The position numbers and the translations under genes were made by a program. This document shows, piece after piece, positions 33,711-43,064 of a DNA stretch of 64,000 bases (position 1 is its first letter; each line of letters begins with the position of its first letter). The stretch comes from Paracoccus sp. (in: a-proteobacteria). Lineage in GTDB: Bacteria > Pseudomonadota > Alphaproteobacteria > Rhodobacterales > Rhodobacteraceae. The stretch lies in NCBI RefSeq assembly GCF_030538695.1, contig NZ_JAUNTN010000004.1, positions 62,001 to 126,000 of the forward strand, written 5' to 3'. Under the pieces are notes generated by a model, which saw nothing but the letters and a program-made list of their open reading frames with translations, did no database searches and was not told the DNA's origin.

Positions 33711-34486
33711 TGCCGCGCTTTGCCCTGCTGATCGAATATGACGGCACGCCTTTCGCCGGGTGGCAGGCGCAGGCCAGCCAGCCCAGTGTTCAGGGCGCGG
33801 TCGAGGCGGCCCTGGCCCGGCTGGACCCCGGCTTTGCCGCCGGGGCGCGGATCGCTGCGGCAGGCCGGACCGATGCGGGGGTTCACGCCACCGGACAGGT
33901 CGCAACGGCAGATCTGGCGCGTGACTGGGACGGGTTCCGGCTGGCCGAGGCGCTGAACGCGCATCTGCGCCCTGCCCCGGTTGCCATTCTGCGGGCTGTC
34001 CGGGTTGCCGATGATTTCCACGCCCGGTTTTCCGCACATGAGCGGCGCTATCTGTTCCGCCTGATCGCCCGGCGTGCGCCTGTCACCCATGACCGGGGCC
34101 GGGTCTGGCAGGTGCGGCACGATCTGGACCCCGACCTGATGCGAAAGGGGGCCGCGCATCTGATCGGACAGCATGATTTCACCACCTTCCGCAGTACCAT
34201 GTGTCAGGCGAAAAGCCCGGTCAAGACGCTGGACGAGATCAGCCTGACCACCATCCCGGTCCCGGAGGGGGTCGAGTTCCGCTTTCACCTGCGGGCGCGG
34301 TCTTTTCTGCACAATCAGGTGCGCTCGATCGTTGGCACGTTAGAGCGCGTCGGCGCCGGTGCCTGGCACCCCGAGCGCGTGGCCGAGGCGCTGGCCGCCC
34401 GTGACCGCGCCGCCTGTGGGCCAGTCTGCCCGCCCCAAGGTCTGTATCTGACCGGGGTGGGCTATCCCGAAAACCCTTTCGCCTAG
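33710..34486 (+). CDS. truA: tRNA pseudouridine(38-40) synthase TruA
   Basis: A 258-residue enzyme modifying the anticodon arm of many tRNAs. It begins [18 protein letters not shown]; the catalytic aspartate is Asp55 in [15 protein letters not shown]. The family blocks [29 protein letters not shown] and [20 protein letters not shown] are all present. The ATG overlaps the preceding stop (TGATG). The stop overlaps that of the convergent sugar transferase in a CTAG palindrome. Confidence 0.96.
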   Translation: MPRFALLIEYDGTPFAGWQAQASQPSVQGAVEAALARLDPGFAAGARIAAAGRTDAGVHATGQVATADLARDWDGFRLAEALNAHLRPAPVAILRAVRVADDFHARFSAHERRYLFRLIARRAPVTHDRGRVWQVRHDLDPDLMRKGAAHLIGQHDFTTFRSTMCQAKSPVKTLDEISLTTIPVPEGVEFRFHLRARSFLHNQVRSIVGTLERVGAGAWHPERVAEALAARDRAACGPVCPPQGLYLTGVGYPENPFA

Positions 34487-35217
34487 CGCCGGGGAATCCG
34501 CTTGTCGCGGCGGGTCAGCACGATCTTGACGGTGTGCCAGATCACCCACAAATCCAGTGCCAGCGTGCGGCGGCGCTGATAAATCAGGTCAATGCGCAGC
34601 TTGGCCGGCAGGCAACGGCGGTAATAAGCGGCCTCGGTCGCCTCGGGCGTGGTGCAGCGGGCCATGATCCGGTCTTCGTGGCGGTGATAGATCAACGTCG
34701 CCAACCCGGTCACGCCGGGACGGCTTTTCAACACCTGCGCATAAAGCGCGGGGAAACGCTCGACAAACTCGGGCAGCGGTGGGCGCGGGCCGACAAAGCT
34801 CATGTCGCCCTTCAGAATGTTCCAGATCTGCGGAATCTCATCCAGACGGGTGCGGCGCAGGAAATGCCCGATCGGCGTGATCCGCCAGTGCTTGTGGCCG
34901 CCAGTCGCGCCAGCATCCCCGTCATCCGGCACCATGGTGCGGAACTTATACTGCGTGAACCGCTGACCAGGGCCGCGCATCCGCTCGGCCCGGTAAAAGA
35001 CCGGACGCCCCTGCACCACCAGCAGAACAGCAGCCACAAGGATCATCACCACACCAAGAAACGGCAGCAGCGCCAGCGCCAGCAGAATATCCATCAGCCG
35101 CTTGGAAAAGGTCATGCCGGGTTTCGGCTTGGATACAGGATCACACATAACACCAGAGGCATGCAAAATTGCATGTTCGCGGCTGTCAGCCCCATCCCAA
35201 TCTGTATGAGCGGTCAA
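34483..35217 (-). CDS. Bacterial sugar transferase (undecaprenyl-phosphate phosphosugar transferase type)
   Basis: A protein of up to 244 residues of the WcaJ/ExoY group, which starts exopolysaccharide or O-antigen repeats by moving a phosphosugar to undecaprenyl phosphate. It has one membrane helix (about 42-68), then the conserved core [44 protein letters not shown] and [12 protein letters not shown]. The TTG at 35217 has AGGA seven bases upstream. An ATG at 35148 would remove 23 unconserved residues and leave the palindrome at 35160-35175 outside the gene. It is a single gene with no sugar cluster near. Confidence 0.88.
   Translation of the reverse strand: MTAHTDWDGADSREHAILHASGVMCDPVSKPKPGMTFSKRLMDILLALALLPFLGVVMILVAAVLLVVQGRPVFYRAERMRGPGQRFTQYKFRTMVPDDGDAGATGGHKHWRITPIGHFLRRTRLDEIPQIWNILKGDMSFVGPRPPLPEFVERFPALYAQVLKSRPGVTGLATLIYHRHEDRIMARCTTPEATEAAYYRRCLPAKLRIDLIYQRRRTLALDLWVIWHTVKIVLTRRDKRIPRR
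35160..35175. promoter_or_regulatory. 16-base palindrome at the sugar transferase start
   Basis: CATGCAA-AA-TTGCATG is a palindrome with seven-base arms and a two-base centre. It lies 12 bases upstream of the ATG at 35148, or inside the gene if the TTG at 35217 is used. It could be an operator; no regulator can be named. Confidence 0.35.
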
Positions 35218-35387
35218 TGCGTTATCCTATTCGCGGATGAGCTTTTGCTCGCCCGCCTCTAAACCTTTACGGGAGTAAACGTAACTCCCCCCGACCGGGT
35301 TTCCACAATAAATAAACTTATAGGCCAGAACTTGCTGTTCTGCGTTCATCACGCCACAATACCCGTGAAGAATAACGGAGCCCCCCA

Positions 35388-35840
35388 ATGCGTAAGTTTC
35401 TGGTTCTGCTGGACGAAACTCAGGAATGCCTGAATGCGATCCGCTTTGCGGCGCTGCGCGCGGCACATTCTCAGGGCGGGGTCGTGGTGCTGTCGGTCAT
35501 CCCTGCGGCCGAGATTCAGCACGGTTTCGGGGTCGCTGACGTCATGCGGGCCGAAGCGCATGAGCGGATCGAATCGCAATTCGCCATCTATGCGAACTGG
35601 ATGCGGGATCACCTTGGCGTCACGCCTGAACTGGTCATTCAGGAGGGCGACCCGGTGGCCGAGTTGCGCAAGCTGATCGCCGCCGACCCGAAAATCGGGA
35701 TTCTGGTGCTGGCCGCCGCGACCGGGGGCGGGCCTGATCCGGTGATTGGCAAGCTGATGCGTGAATTGGGGCAAATGTCCTGCCCGATCACCATTGTTCC
35801 CGGCGAAATCGGACTGGAACGGCTGGAACAGATCACCTGA
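35388..35840 (+). CDS. Universal stress protein family member
   Basis: A 150-residue single UspA domain: MRKFLVLLDETQECLNAIRF at the first strand, VVVLSVIPAAEIQHGF at the second, and ILVLAAATGGGPDPVIGKLM with CPITIVPGE at the end. The nucleotide-binding loop G-x2-G-x9-G-S/T is only partly kept, so ATP binding is uncertain. The 170-base upstream region is AT-rich for this genome and carries inverted repeats (GGGAGT/ACTCCC at 35271-35289, GAGC/GCTC at 35239-35250), but no certain promoter. Confidence 0.85.
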   Translation: MRKFLVLLDETQECLNAIRFAALRAAHSQGGVVVLSVIPAAEIQHGFGVADVMRAEAHERIESQFAIYANWMRDHLGVTPELVIQEGDPVAELRKLIAADPKIGILVLAAATGGGPDPVIGKLMRELGQMSCPITIVPGEIGLERLEQIT

Positions 35841-35933
35841 CCCGCGACAACAGGGGGCGGCAATCAGCAACCTTGCGCCCCGGCTTGACCCGGCCCGTCC
35901 CTGCCCCCATATCTGCGCCCAAAGGAGACCCGC

Positions 35934-36494
35934 ATGTTCATCCAGACCGAGACCACGCCGAACCCCGCCACGCTGAAGTTCCTGCCCGGCCAGACGGTGC
36001 TGGACCATGGCACCGCCGATTTCACCGATGCGCAGGACGCAGCCGTTTCGCCGCTGGCGCAGCGGATTTTCGCTGTGAACGGGGTCGTTGCAGTGTTTCT
36101 GGGTCAGGATTTCGTGACCGTCACCAAATCCGACGCGGCAAGCTGGGACCATCTGAAGCCCGGCGTGCTTGGCGCCATCATGGAGCATTACCAATCCGGC
36201 GCCCCGGCCATGCAGGGCAGCGCCGAAGGGGGCCACCAATCCCATGACGAAACCGGCGAGGACGCCGAAATCGTCGGCCAGATTAAGGAATTGCTGGACA
36301 CCCGCGTGCGCCCTGCCGTGGCGCAGGACGGCGGCGACATCACCTTTCACGGCTTTGACCGGGGCGTGGTCTATCTGCACATGAAGGGGGCCTGTGCGGG
36401 CTGCCCGTCCTCGACCCTGACGCTGAAAATGGGGATCGAGAACCTGCTGCGCCACTATATCCCCGAAGTGGTCGAGGTTCGCCCCGTTGGCTGA
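35934..36494 (+). CDS. nfuA: Iron-sulfur cluster carrier protein, NfuA/Nfu type
   Basis: A 186-residue protein with an N-terminal Nfu-N domain (MFIQTETTPNPATLKFLPGQ) and a C-terminal NifU-like domain with the cluster-binding CxxC in GACAGCPSSTLTLKMGIENL (Cys154, Cys157). It transfers [4Fe-4S] clusters to client enzymes. GGAGA lies close before the ATG. The stop overlaps the TTG of tsaB by eight bases, so nfu-tsaB-rimI form one operon. Confidence 0.93.
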   Translation: MFIQTETTPNPATLKFLPGQTVLDHGTADFTDAQDAAVSPLAQRIFAVNGVVAVFLGQDFVTVTKSDAASWDHLKPGVLGAIMEHYQSGAPAMQGSAEGGHQSHDETGEDAEIVGQIKELLDTRVRPAVAQDGGDITFHGFDRGVVYLHMKGACAGCPSSTLTLKMGIENLLRHYIPEVVEVRPVG

Positions 36495-37116
36495 GCTGAC
36501 ACTTGGCTTCGACACATCGGCCGCGCATTGCGCGGCCGCTTTGCTGTCGGGCGAAACCCTGCTGGCTTCGGTGCATGAGGACATGACCAAGGGTCAGGCC
36601 GAACGGCTGTTTCCGCTGCTGGAAAGCCTGCTGACCGGGGCGGGCGCAGGCTGGCGCGACCTGTCGGTGATCGGCGTTGGCATCGGGCCGGGCAATTTTA
36701 CCGGCATCCGTATCTCGGTTGCTGCCGCGCGCGGGCTGGCCTTGTCACTGGACGTGCCTGCAATCGGGGTTTCAGGCTTCGAGGCACTGCGCCTTGGTCA
36801 GCCACCCGGCACAGTCGCCAGCATCGACGCCCGGCAAGACCGCCTTTATGTGCAAGCGGCAGGTGCGCCGGTCCTGTGTGACATAGACAGCTTGCCCGAA
36901 CTGCCGCCGGGTGCGGCTTGCATCGGCCATCGCGCAGCGGAACTGGCCGCCCGCTGCGGTGGCTATGTTGCCACCCCCGCCCTGCCGCTGGCCGAGGCTA
37001 TCGCCCGCATCGCCCTGTCGCGCCGCATGGCCCCCGGCCCCGCGCCCGCGCCGCTTTACCTGCGCGCCGCCGATGCCGCCCCCGCGCGGGAACGCGGCCC
37101 GGTTATGTTGTCGTGA
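36487..37116 (+). CDS. tsaB: tRNA threonylcarbamoyladenosine biosynthesis protein TsaB
   Basis: A 209-residue ASKHA-fold protein (YeaZ family) that pairs with TsaD and TsaE to make t6A37 in tRNA. Features are TLGFDTSAAHCAAAL at the start and the signature IGVGIGPGNFTGIRISVAAA. TTG at 36487 is the only start giving the full first strand, and it sits inside the end of nfuA. The GTG of rimI overlaps its stop (GTGA). The tsaB-rimI pair is common in proteobacteria. Confidence 0.93.
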   Translation: MAELTLGFDTSAAHCAAALLSGETLLASVHEDMTKGQAERLFPLLESLLTGAGAGWRDLSVIGVGIGPGNFTGIRISVAAARGLALSLDVPAIGVSGFEALRLGQPPGTVASIDARQDRLYVQAAGAPVLCDIDSLPELPPGAACIGHRAAELAARCGGYVATPALPLAEAIARIALSRRMAPGPAPAPLYLRAADAAPARERGPVMLS

Positions 37117-37544
37117 CCCCCGCTGATCTGGCCGCACTGCATGGGCGATGCTTCACCGTCCCGCGCCCGTGGTCGGCGGAAGAAATCGCGGCGCTGCTGG
37201 ACACGCCCGGCAGCTTTCTGCTGACCCGCCCCCATGCCTTCCTGATCGGCCGGGTGATCGCGGATGAGGCCGAATTGCTGACGCTGGCCACCGATCCAGC
37301 CACGCGACGTCAGGGATTTGCATCCGCCTTATGCCGCAATTTTACGCAACAGGCTGCGGATCGGGGCGCGGCAACCGGGTTTCTGGAAGTCGCCGCAGAC
37401 AATACCGCCGCGCTCGCGCTGTATCAGGGGCTTGGCTGGCAGGCAGCGGGGCGGCGAAAATCCTATTACGCGCCGGGGGTTGACGGGGTGGTGATGCGCC
37501 TGAACCTTGCGGAAATGCGGGCCGATCCGCAAGATTTGGGTTGA
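37113..37544 (+). CDS. rimI: GNAT N-acetyltransferase, RimI-like
   Basis: A 143-residue GNAT protein. The acetyl-CoA segment is LLTLATDPATRRQGFASALC (R-R-x-G-x-A form), followed by FLEVAADNTAALALYQGLGW and a final strand ending GVVMRLNL. RimI acetylates the N-terminus of ribosomal protein S18 in E. coli, and position after tsaB supports this name. The start is GTG at 37113, overlapping the tsaB stop. It is the last gene of the operon. Confidence 0.87.
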   Translation: MTPADLAALHGRCFTVPRPWSAEEIAALLDTPGSFLLTRPHAFLIGRVIADEAELLTLATDPATRRQGFASALCRNFTQQAADRGAATGFLEVAADNTAALALYQGLGWQAAGRRKSYYAPGVDGVVMRLNLAEMRADPQDLG

Positions 37545-37629
37545 CCCGCCCGCCGCAATCACGCCCTAATCCGAGGCCAGAAACACGGTCGGAATCGCCC
37601 GGCCCGCAATGCTTTATGAGGGGGATTCA

Positions 37630-38619
37630 ATGTCCATGCTGAAAACCATTCTTGGCGGCGCTGCCGCACTTGCCATCTCGGCTGTCGCAGCAGCGGCGGA
37701 ACCGGCGGTGATCTTTGATCTTGGCGGCAAATTCGACAAATCCTTCAACGAGGCCGCCTATACCGGCGCCGAACGCTGGAAAACCGAGACCGGCGGCACC
37801 TATAAAGAACTGGAAATGCGGTCCGAGGCACAGCGCGAGCAGGCCTTGCGCCGTCTGGCTGAATCCGGCGCGAATCCGATCGTGATGACCGGCTTTGCCT
37901 TTGGCGAGGTGCTGAACAAGATTGCTCCCGACTATCCCGACACCCGTTTTGTCATCATTGACACCGTGGTGGACCAGCCCAGTGTCGAATCGGTGGTCTT
38001 TAACGAAGGCGACGGCTCGTATCTGGCCGGGATCATGGCCGCAATGGCCAGCAAAACCGACACTGTGGGCTTTATCGGCGGCATGGACATCCCGCTGATC
38101 CGCAAGTTCCAGTGCGGCTATGCGCAGGGCTTCAAGGCCACCAAACCCGAAGGCAAGATCGTGGTGAACTTTACCGGCACCACCCCCGCCGCCTGGAACG
38201 ATCCGGTCAAGGGCGGCGAGCTGGCGCGGGCGCAAAAGGCACAGGGCGCGGATGTGATCTTCGCCGCAGCGGGCGGCACCGGTATCGGCGTGCTGCAAGC
38301 CGCCGCGGATGAGGGCATCCTGTCCATCGGCGTGGACAGCAACCAGAACCACCTGCATCCGGGCAAAGTGCTGACCTCGATGGTGAAACGTGTCGATAAT
38401 GCCGTGTTCGACATCTTCAGCGCGGGCGAGGAACGCACCCCTGGCATCCGCGTCATGGGGCTGGCCGACGATGGTGTGATCGTCGCCATCGACGAAAACA
38501 ACGCGCCGCTTGTGACGCCGGAAATGCAGGCCGCCGTGGATGAGGCCAGCGCCAAGATCAAGGCGGGCGAAATCAAGGTCCATGATTACATGACCGACAA
38601 CACCTGCCCGGTCGAATAA
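37630..38619 (+). CDS. BMP-family (PnrA-like) nucleoside-binding protein of an ABC importer
   Basis: A 329-residue periplasmic binding protein with signal peptide MSMLKTILGGAAALAISAVAA. Family marks are FDLGGKFDKSFNEAAYTGAE, FAFGEVLNKIAPDYPDTRFV, VGFIGGMDIPLIRKFQCGYA and GGTGIGVLQAAADEGILSIG. BMP/PnrA proteins bind purine nucleosides, and a purine nucleoside phosphorylase ends this operon. GAGGGGG lies six bases before the ATG at 37630; an ATG seven codons earlier is less likely. The ATPase gene starts directly after its stop. Confidence 0.92.
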   Translation: MSMLKTILGGAAALAISAVAAAAEPAVIFDLGGKFDKSFNEAAYTGAERWKTETGGTYKELEMRSEAQREQALRRLAESGANPIVMTGFAFGEVLNKIAPDYPDTRFVIIDTVVDQPSVESVVFNEGDGSYLAGIMAAMASKTDTVGFIGGMDIPLIRKFQCGYAQGFKATKPEGKIVVNFTGTTPAAWNDPVKGGELARAQKAQGADVIFAAAGGTGIGVLQAAADEGILSIGVDSNQNHLHPGKVLTSMVKRVDNAVFDIFSAGEERTPGIRVMGLADDGVIVAIDENNAPLVTPEMQAAVDEASAKIKAGEIKVHDYMTDNTCPVE

Positions 38620-40212
38620 ATGACCCGCGCGGAACACCTTGGGGCGCGGCCGGAAACGGCCGCCCCTTTTGCCATTGAGTTGCAGGGTATCTGCAAATCC
38701 TTTGGTCCGGTTCAGGCCAATAAAGGCATCGACTTGTCGGTGCCAAAAGGCTCGATTCACGGAATTATCGGTGAAAACGGAGCCGGGAAATCGACGCTCA
38801 TGTCGATCCTTTACGGCTTTTATCGCCCGGACGAGGGGCAGATTTTGGTCAATGGCCAGCCCCTGACGCTGAATGATTCCATGGCCGCGATCCGCGCCGG
38901 AATCGGCATGGTGTTCCAGCATTTCAAGCTGGTGCAGAACTTTACCGTTCTGGAAAATATCATCCTTGGGGCCGAGGATGGGCCGTGGCTGAACGCCTCG
39001 CTGTCGCGGGCGCGGGGCGAATTGCGGCGACTGGCACAGGAATACGGGCTGGAGGTCGATCCCGACAGCCGCATTGAGGATCTGTCTGTCGGCCATCAGC
39101 AACGGGTCGAAATCCTCAAGGCGCTGTATCGTCAGGCCGACATTCTGATCCTTGACGAACCCACCGGGGTGCTGACCCCGGCCGAGGCCGACCACCTGTT
39201 CCGTATCCTGCGCGGGCTTCGGGATGAGGGCAAGACCATCATCCTGATCACCCATAAGCTGCGGGAAATCATGGAGATTACCGATTCCGTCAGCGTCATG
39301 CGGCGCGGCCAGATGGTTGCCCATCGCAAGACCGCCGACACCAACCCGCAGGAACTTGCCGAGCTGATGGTGGGGCGCAAGGTCGTGCTGGACATTCCCA
39401 AGGGTCAGGCCGCCCCCGGCACCCCGGTGCTGGAGGTCGCGGGGCTGCGCATGGTGGATGCCTCGGGCGTGGAAAGGTTGCGGGGCATTGATCTGACCAT
39501 CCGTGCCGGTGAAATCCTTGGTATTGCCGGGGTCAGCGGCAACGGCCAAACGCAATTGCTTGAAATCCTTGGCGGGTTTCCCGAAACAGGTGCAAAGATC
39601 AGCGGTGCGGCCCGGCTGAACGGGTGCGATCTGGCGCTGACCGGGCGCGGCGCGGATGCAGCTGCGCGGCGGGCGCAGGGCATCGGCCATATCCCCGAGG
39701 ACCGCCATGGCGAAGGGCTGATTCTGGACTTTGCCGCCTGGGAAAACGTCGCCTTCGGCTATCATCGCGCCCCGGAATACCGGCGCGGCCTGCTGATGGA
39801 TAATGCCGCCGTCCACGCCGATGCGGTGGCCAAGATCGAACGCTTTGACGTGCGCCCGCCGAACCCGGATCTTGCGGCCCGCAATTTCTCGGGCGGGAAC
39901 CAGCAAAAGATCGTCGTCGCCCGCGAAATCGAGCGCAACCCCGACCTTTTGCTGATCGGCCAGCCCACGCGCGGCGTGGACATCGGCGCAATCGAGTTCA
40001 TCCACCGCCAGATCATTGCCCTGCGCGATCAGGGCAAGGCGATCCTGCTGGTCAGCGTCGAACTGGATGAAATCATGTCGCTGGCCGACCGCATCGCCGT
40101 CATGTTTGACGGCCGGATCATGGGCGAGCGCCTGCCCGGCGCAACTTCGGCACAGGAATTGGGAATGCTGATGGCCGGTATGGACACCACCGCGACTGGG
40201 GAGTGTGCCTGA
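38620..40212 (+). CDS. Nucleoside ABC transporter ATP-binding protein (two ATPase domains)
   Basis: A 530-residue protein with two fused nucleotide-binding domains as in NupA/RbsA. Domain 1 has Walker A GENGAGKST (51-59), signature LSVGHQQRVEILKAL and LILDEPTGVLTP. Domain 2 has a degenerate Walker A (GVSGNGQTQLLE, Gln for Lys), usual in this family, the signature FSGGNQQKIVVAREI and an LIGQPTRGVDIG Walker B region. It powers the importer whose permeases follow. The stop shares a base with the first permease start. Confidence 0.93.
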   Translation: MTRAEHLGARPETAAPFAIELQGICKSFGPVQANKGIDLSVPKGSIHGIIGENGAGKSTLMSILYGFYRPDEGQILVNGQPLTLNDSMAAIRAGIGMVFQHFKLVQNFTVLENIILGAEDGPWLNASLSRARGELRRLAQEYGLEVDPDSRIEDLSVGHQQRVEILKALYRQADILILDEPTGVLTPAEADHLFRILRGLRDEGKTIILITHKLREIMEITDSVSVMRRGQMVAHRKTADTNPQELAELMVGRKVVLDIPKGQAAPGTPVLEVAGLRMVDASGVERLRGIDLTIRAGEILGIAGVSGNGQTQLLEILGGFPETGAKISGAARLNGCDLALTGRGADAAARRAQGIGHIPEDRHGEGLILDFAAWENVAFGYHRAPEYRRGLLMDNAAVHADAVAKIERFDVRPPNPDLAARNFSGGNQQKIVVAREIERNPDLLLIGQPTRGVDIGAIEFIHRQIIALRDQGKAILLVSVELDEIMSLADRIAVMFDGRIMGERLPGATSAQELGMLMAGMDTTATGECA

Positions 40213-41303
40213 TGGAGAAAATGCCGAAATGGGCCGATCTGGTCCTGACGCCGCTGATCTCGATTCTGCTGGCCTTCGGGATTTCCGCGCTGGTGGTGGC
40301 CGCGCTTGGCTTTGACCCGTGGGAAGCCGTTCAGGTGATGGTGTCCGGCGCGGTCGGAACCTCGTCCGGCTGGGGCTATACGCTGTATTTTGCCACCAAT
40401 TTCATCTTTACCGGACTGGCGGTGGCGGTGGCCTATCATGCCGGGTTGTTCAATATCGGCGGTGAGGGTCAGGCGCTGATCGGCGGGCTTGGCGTGGCGC
40501 TGTTGCTGCTGCATGTGCCGTTTCCGCATTGGTCGCTGGCGCTGCTGGCGGCGATGGTCGCGGCAGGGCTGTTCGGCGCGGCATGGTCCTTTATCCCGGC
40601 GATTTTACAGGCCAAGCGCGGCAGCCATATCGTCATCACCACAATCATGTTCAATTTCATTGCCGCCGCGCTGCTGGTCGAGGTCATCAAATACCTGCGC
40701 CCGGTCGGCAGTATGGACCCGGCTTCGCCACGCTTTCCCGCATCTGCCACCATCCCGCGCCTCAGCGAAATCCTGCAACCGCTGGGAATAGATTGGGCGC
40801 GTCATGCGCCGGTAAACATCACCTTTCTGATTGCGCTGGCCTTTTGCCTGCTGGTCTGGCTGCTCTTGTGGCACACACGCCTTGGCTATGAAATCCGGGC
40901 CTTTGGCAAATCCGAAAAGGCCGCGCGTTACGCCGGGATCTCGCCGGTGCGGATCACGATTGTTGCGATGCTGATTTCCGGCGCTCTGGCCGGACTGATG
41001 GCGGTCAATACGATCATGGGGCTGCAAGGCCGGCTGATCCTGAACCATGCCGAGGGCGCGGGCTTTATCGGTATCGCCGTGGCGCTGATGGGGCGCAATC
41101 ACCCGGTCGGCATCCTGCTGGCGGCGCTGCTGTTCGGGGCGCTGTATCAGGGCGGGCAAGAACTGGCGATGATGACCACCATCCCGCCGGAACTGATTAC
41201 CGTCATTCAGGCCTTGGTGATCCTGTTCACCGGGGCCTTGGACAATATGGTGCGGATGCCGCTGGAGCGGCTGTTCCTGTCTCTGCGCAAAGGGAAAAGC
41301 TGA
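40212..41303 (+). CDS. Nucleoside ABC transporter permease 1
   Basis: A 363-residue membrane protein of the BPD-transp-2 type (NupP/YufP-like) with about nine hydrophobic helices; typical segments are TNFIFTGLAVAVAYHAGLFN, IGGEGQALIGGLG and GFIGIAVALMGRNHPVGILL. The ATG at 40212 overlaps the ATPase stop (TGATG); a GTG nine bases earlier would add three residues. Larger of the two permeases, it forms the pore with the next product. Confidence 0.92.
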   Translation: MEKMPKWADLVLTPLISILLAFGISALVVAALGFDPWEAVQVMVSGAVGTSSGWGYTLYFATNFIFTGLAVAVAYHAGLFNIGGEGQALIGGLGVALLLLHVPFPHWSLALLAAMVAAGLFGAAWSFIPAILQAKRGSHIVITTIMFNFIAAALLVEVIKYLRPVGSMDPASPRFPASATIPRLSEILQPLGIDWARHAPVNITFLIALAFCLLVWLLLWHTRLGYEIRAFGKSEKAARYAGISPVRITIVAMLISGALAGLMAVNTIMGLQGRLILNHAEGAGFIGIAVALMGRNHPVGILLAALLFGALYQGGQELAMMTTIPPELITVIQALVILFTGALDNMVRMPLERLFLSLRKGKS

Positions 41304-42268
41304 TGGATTTCGCCACCCTTCTGCAAATCCTTGACGCCACGCTGCGGCTGATGACGCCGCTGCTGCTGGCATGTCTGGCGGGGCTGTTTTCCGAACGCGC
41401 GGGGATTTTCGACATCGGGCTTGAGGGCAAGATGCTGATGGCCGCCTTTTGCGCAGGCGCGGTGGCAGCGGTGACGCTGAACCCCTGGCTTGGGCTGTTG
41501 GCGGGGATTTTCGGGTCGCTGGTTCTGTCGCTGATTCACGGGCTGGCCTCGATCACCTTCCGCGGCAACCAGTTGATTTCCGGCGTGGCGATCAACTTTC
41601 TGGCCTCGGGGATGACGCTGCTGCTGTCGCTGGCGATTTTTGGCATGGGCGGCAATACGCCGCCGCTGTCGGGGGGCGGGCGCTTTCCGCGCCTGACCCT
41701 GCCCTTTGCCGACAGCATCGGACAAGTGCCGCTGATCGGGCCGTTTTATGCGCAAGCCCTGTCGGGCCATACCGCGCTGACCTATATCGCGCTGGCCTGT
41801 GTGCCGCTGACCTGGTGGCTGCTGTATCGCACCCGCTTTGGCCTGCGCCTGCGGGCCGTGGGCGAGAACCCCGAGGCCGTGGATACCGTTGGCGTCTCAG
41901 TCACGCGGCTGCGCTATGCGGCGGTACTGATCTGCGGCATCCTCTGCGGCATCGCCGGGGCGCATCTGGCAACCGGCATTGCGGCAGGGTTCTTCAAGGA
42001 AATGACCGCCGGGCGGGGCTATATCGCGCTGGCGGCGCTGATTTTTGCGAAATGGCGGCCGTGGTGGGCGCTGTTTGCGACCTTCCTGTTCGCGCTGCTG
42101 CAAGCGGTGGCGGATCGTTACCCCAACCTTGACCTTGGCCCCGTCACCATCCCGGATACGGCGATGCAGGCCGCGCCTTATATCCTGACAGTTATCATCC
42201 TTGCGGGCTTTGTCGGCCGCGCCAACCCACCCAAAGCAGGCGGAGAACCCTATGTCAAAGAGCGCTGA
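41303..42268 (+). CDS. Nucleoside ABC transporter permease 2
   Basis: A 321-residue permease (NupQ/YufQ-like). It has the family stretch PLLLACLAGLFSERAGIFDI with GLEGKMLMAAFCAGAV directly after, and the loop RTRFGLRLRAVGENPEAVDT. The ATG shares its first base with the previous stop (TGATG), and the end overlaps the phosphorylase gene by 17 bases. Confidence 0.92.
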   Translation: MDFATLLQILDATLRLMTPLLLACLAGLFSERAGIFDIGLEGKMLMAAFCAGAVAAVTLNPWLGLLAGIFGSLVLSLIHGLASITFRGNQLISGVAINFLASGMTLLLSLAIFGMGGNTPPLSGGGRFPRLTLPFADSIGQVPLIGPFYAQALSGHTALTYIALACVPLTWWLLYRTRFGLRLRAVGENPEAVDTVGVSVTRLRYAAVLICGILCGIAGAHLATGIAAGFFKEMTAGRGYIALAALIFAKWRPWWALFATFLFALLQAVADRYPNLDLGPVTIPDTAMQAAPYILTVIILAGFVGRANPPKAGGEPYVKER

Positions 42269-43064
42269 CCTCGCCCAACTGATCCGCGACCGCGCTGGCG
42301 ATGCCGCCCCGGAATACGGGCTGATCCTTGGGTCGGGCCTTGGCCATCTGGCGGGCATGGTGGACGGGGTGGCGATCCCCTATGCCGACCTGCCGGGCTT
42401 TCCCCATGCCGGGGTCTCGGGCCATAATCCGCAACTGGCCATCGGCACGCTGGAGGGGCGCCGCGTCGCGGTTTTTGGCGGCCGGGCGCATTACTATGAA
42501 TCGGGGCGTCCTGATGCGATGCGCCTGCCGCTGGAGGTGCTGGCCGCGCTTGGCTGTCAGCGCCTGATCCTGACCAATGCGGCGGGCAGCACGCGGGCAG
42601 AAATCCAGCCGGGCGGCCTGATGCTGCTGTCGGATCATATCGCCTTTGCCGGGACGAACCCGCTGATCGGGGAGGCGACCGACGCCCGTTTCGTGCCGAT
42701 GACCGACGCCCACGACCCGGACATACGCGCCGCCCTGCTGACTGCCGCCCGCGCCGAAGGCATTGCCCTGCCCCAAGGCGTCTATGGCTGGTTCTCCGGC
42801 CCCAGTTTCGAGACCCCCGCCGAAATCCGTGCCGCGCAGGTTTTGGGCATGGATGCGGTCGGCATGTCCACGGTGCCGGAAATCATTCTGGCGCGGTTTT
42901 TGGGCCTGCGCTGTGCTGCAATCAGCGTGATAACCAATATGGGCGCGGGCCTGTCGGACGAAACCATCAGCCACGAGCATACCAAGAACATGGCTCCGAT
43001 GGGTGCCGCCAAGCTGGAACGCATCCTGCGTCGCTTCCTGCGCGATACCCCGGCGGTGGTCTGA
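42252..43064 (+). CDS. punA: Purine nucleoside phosphorylase (trimeric PNP-I/PunA type)
   Basis: A 270-residue enzyme that splits inosine and guanosine with phosphate. Phosphate and substrate motifs: LILGSGLGHLAGMVDG, AVFGGRAHYYESG, LILTNAAGSTR, FSGPSFETPAEIRAAQVLG, MSTVPEIILARFLGL and VITNMGAGLSDE with the purine-contacting Asn. It begins inside the end of permease 2 (17-base overlap), which makes import and phosphorolysis of nucleosides one regulated unit. Confidence 0.94.
   Translation: MSKSADLAQLIRDRAGDAAPEYGLILGSGLGHLAGMVDGVAIPYADLPGFPHAGVSGHNPQLAIGTLEGRRVAVFGGRAHYYESGRPDAMRLPLEVLAALGCQRLILTNAAGSTRAEIQPGGLMLLSDHIAFAGTNPLIGEATDARFVPMTDAHDPDIRAALLTAARAEGIALPQGVYGWFSGPSFETPAEIRAAQVLGMDAVGMSTVPEIILARFLGLRCAAISVITNMGAGLSDETISHEHTKNMAPMGAAKLERILRRFLRDTPAVV

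Noticed and set aside
37627..40005. A 792-residue open frame on the minus strand
   Set aside because: It is exactly antisense to the BMP and ATPase genes, which have full family motifs; long antisense frames are common in high-GC DNA.
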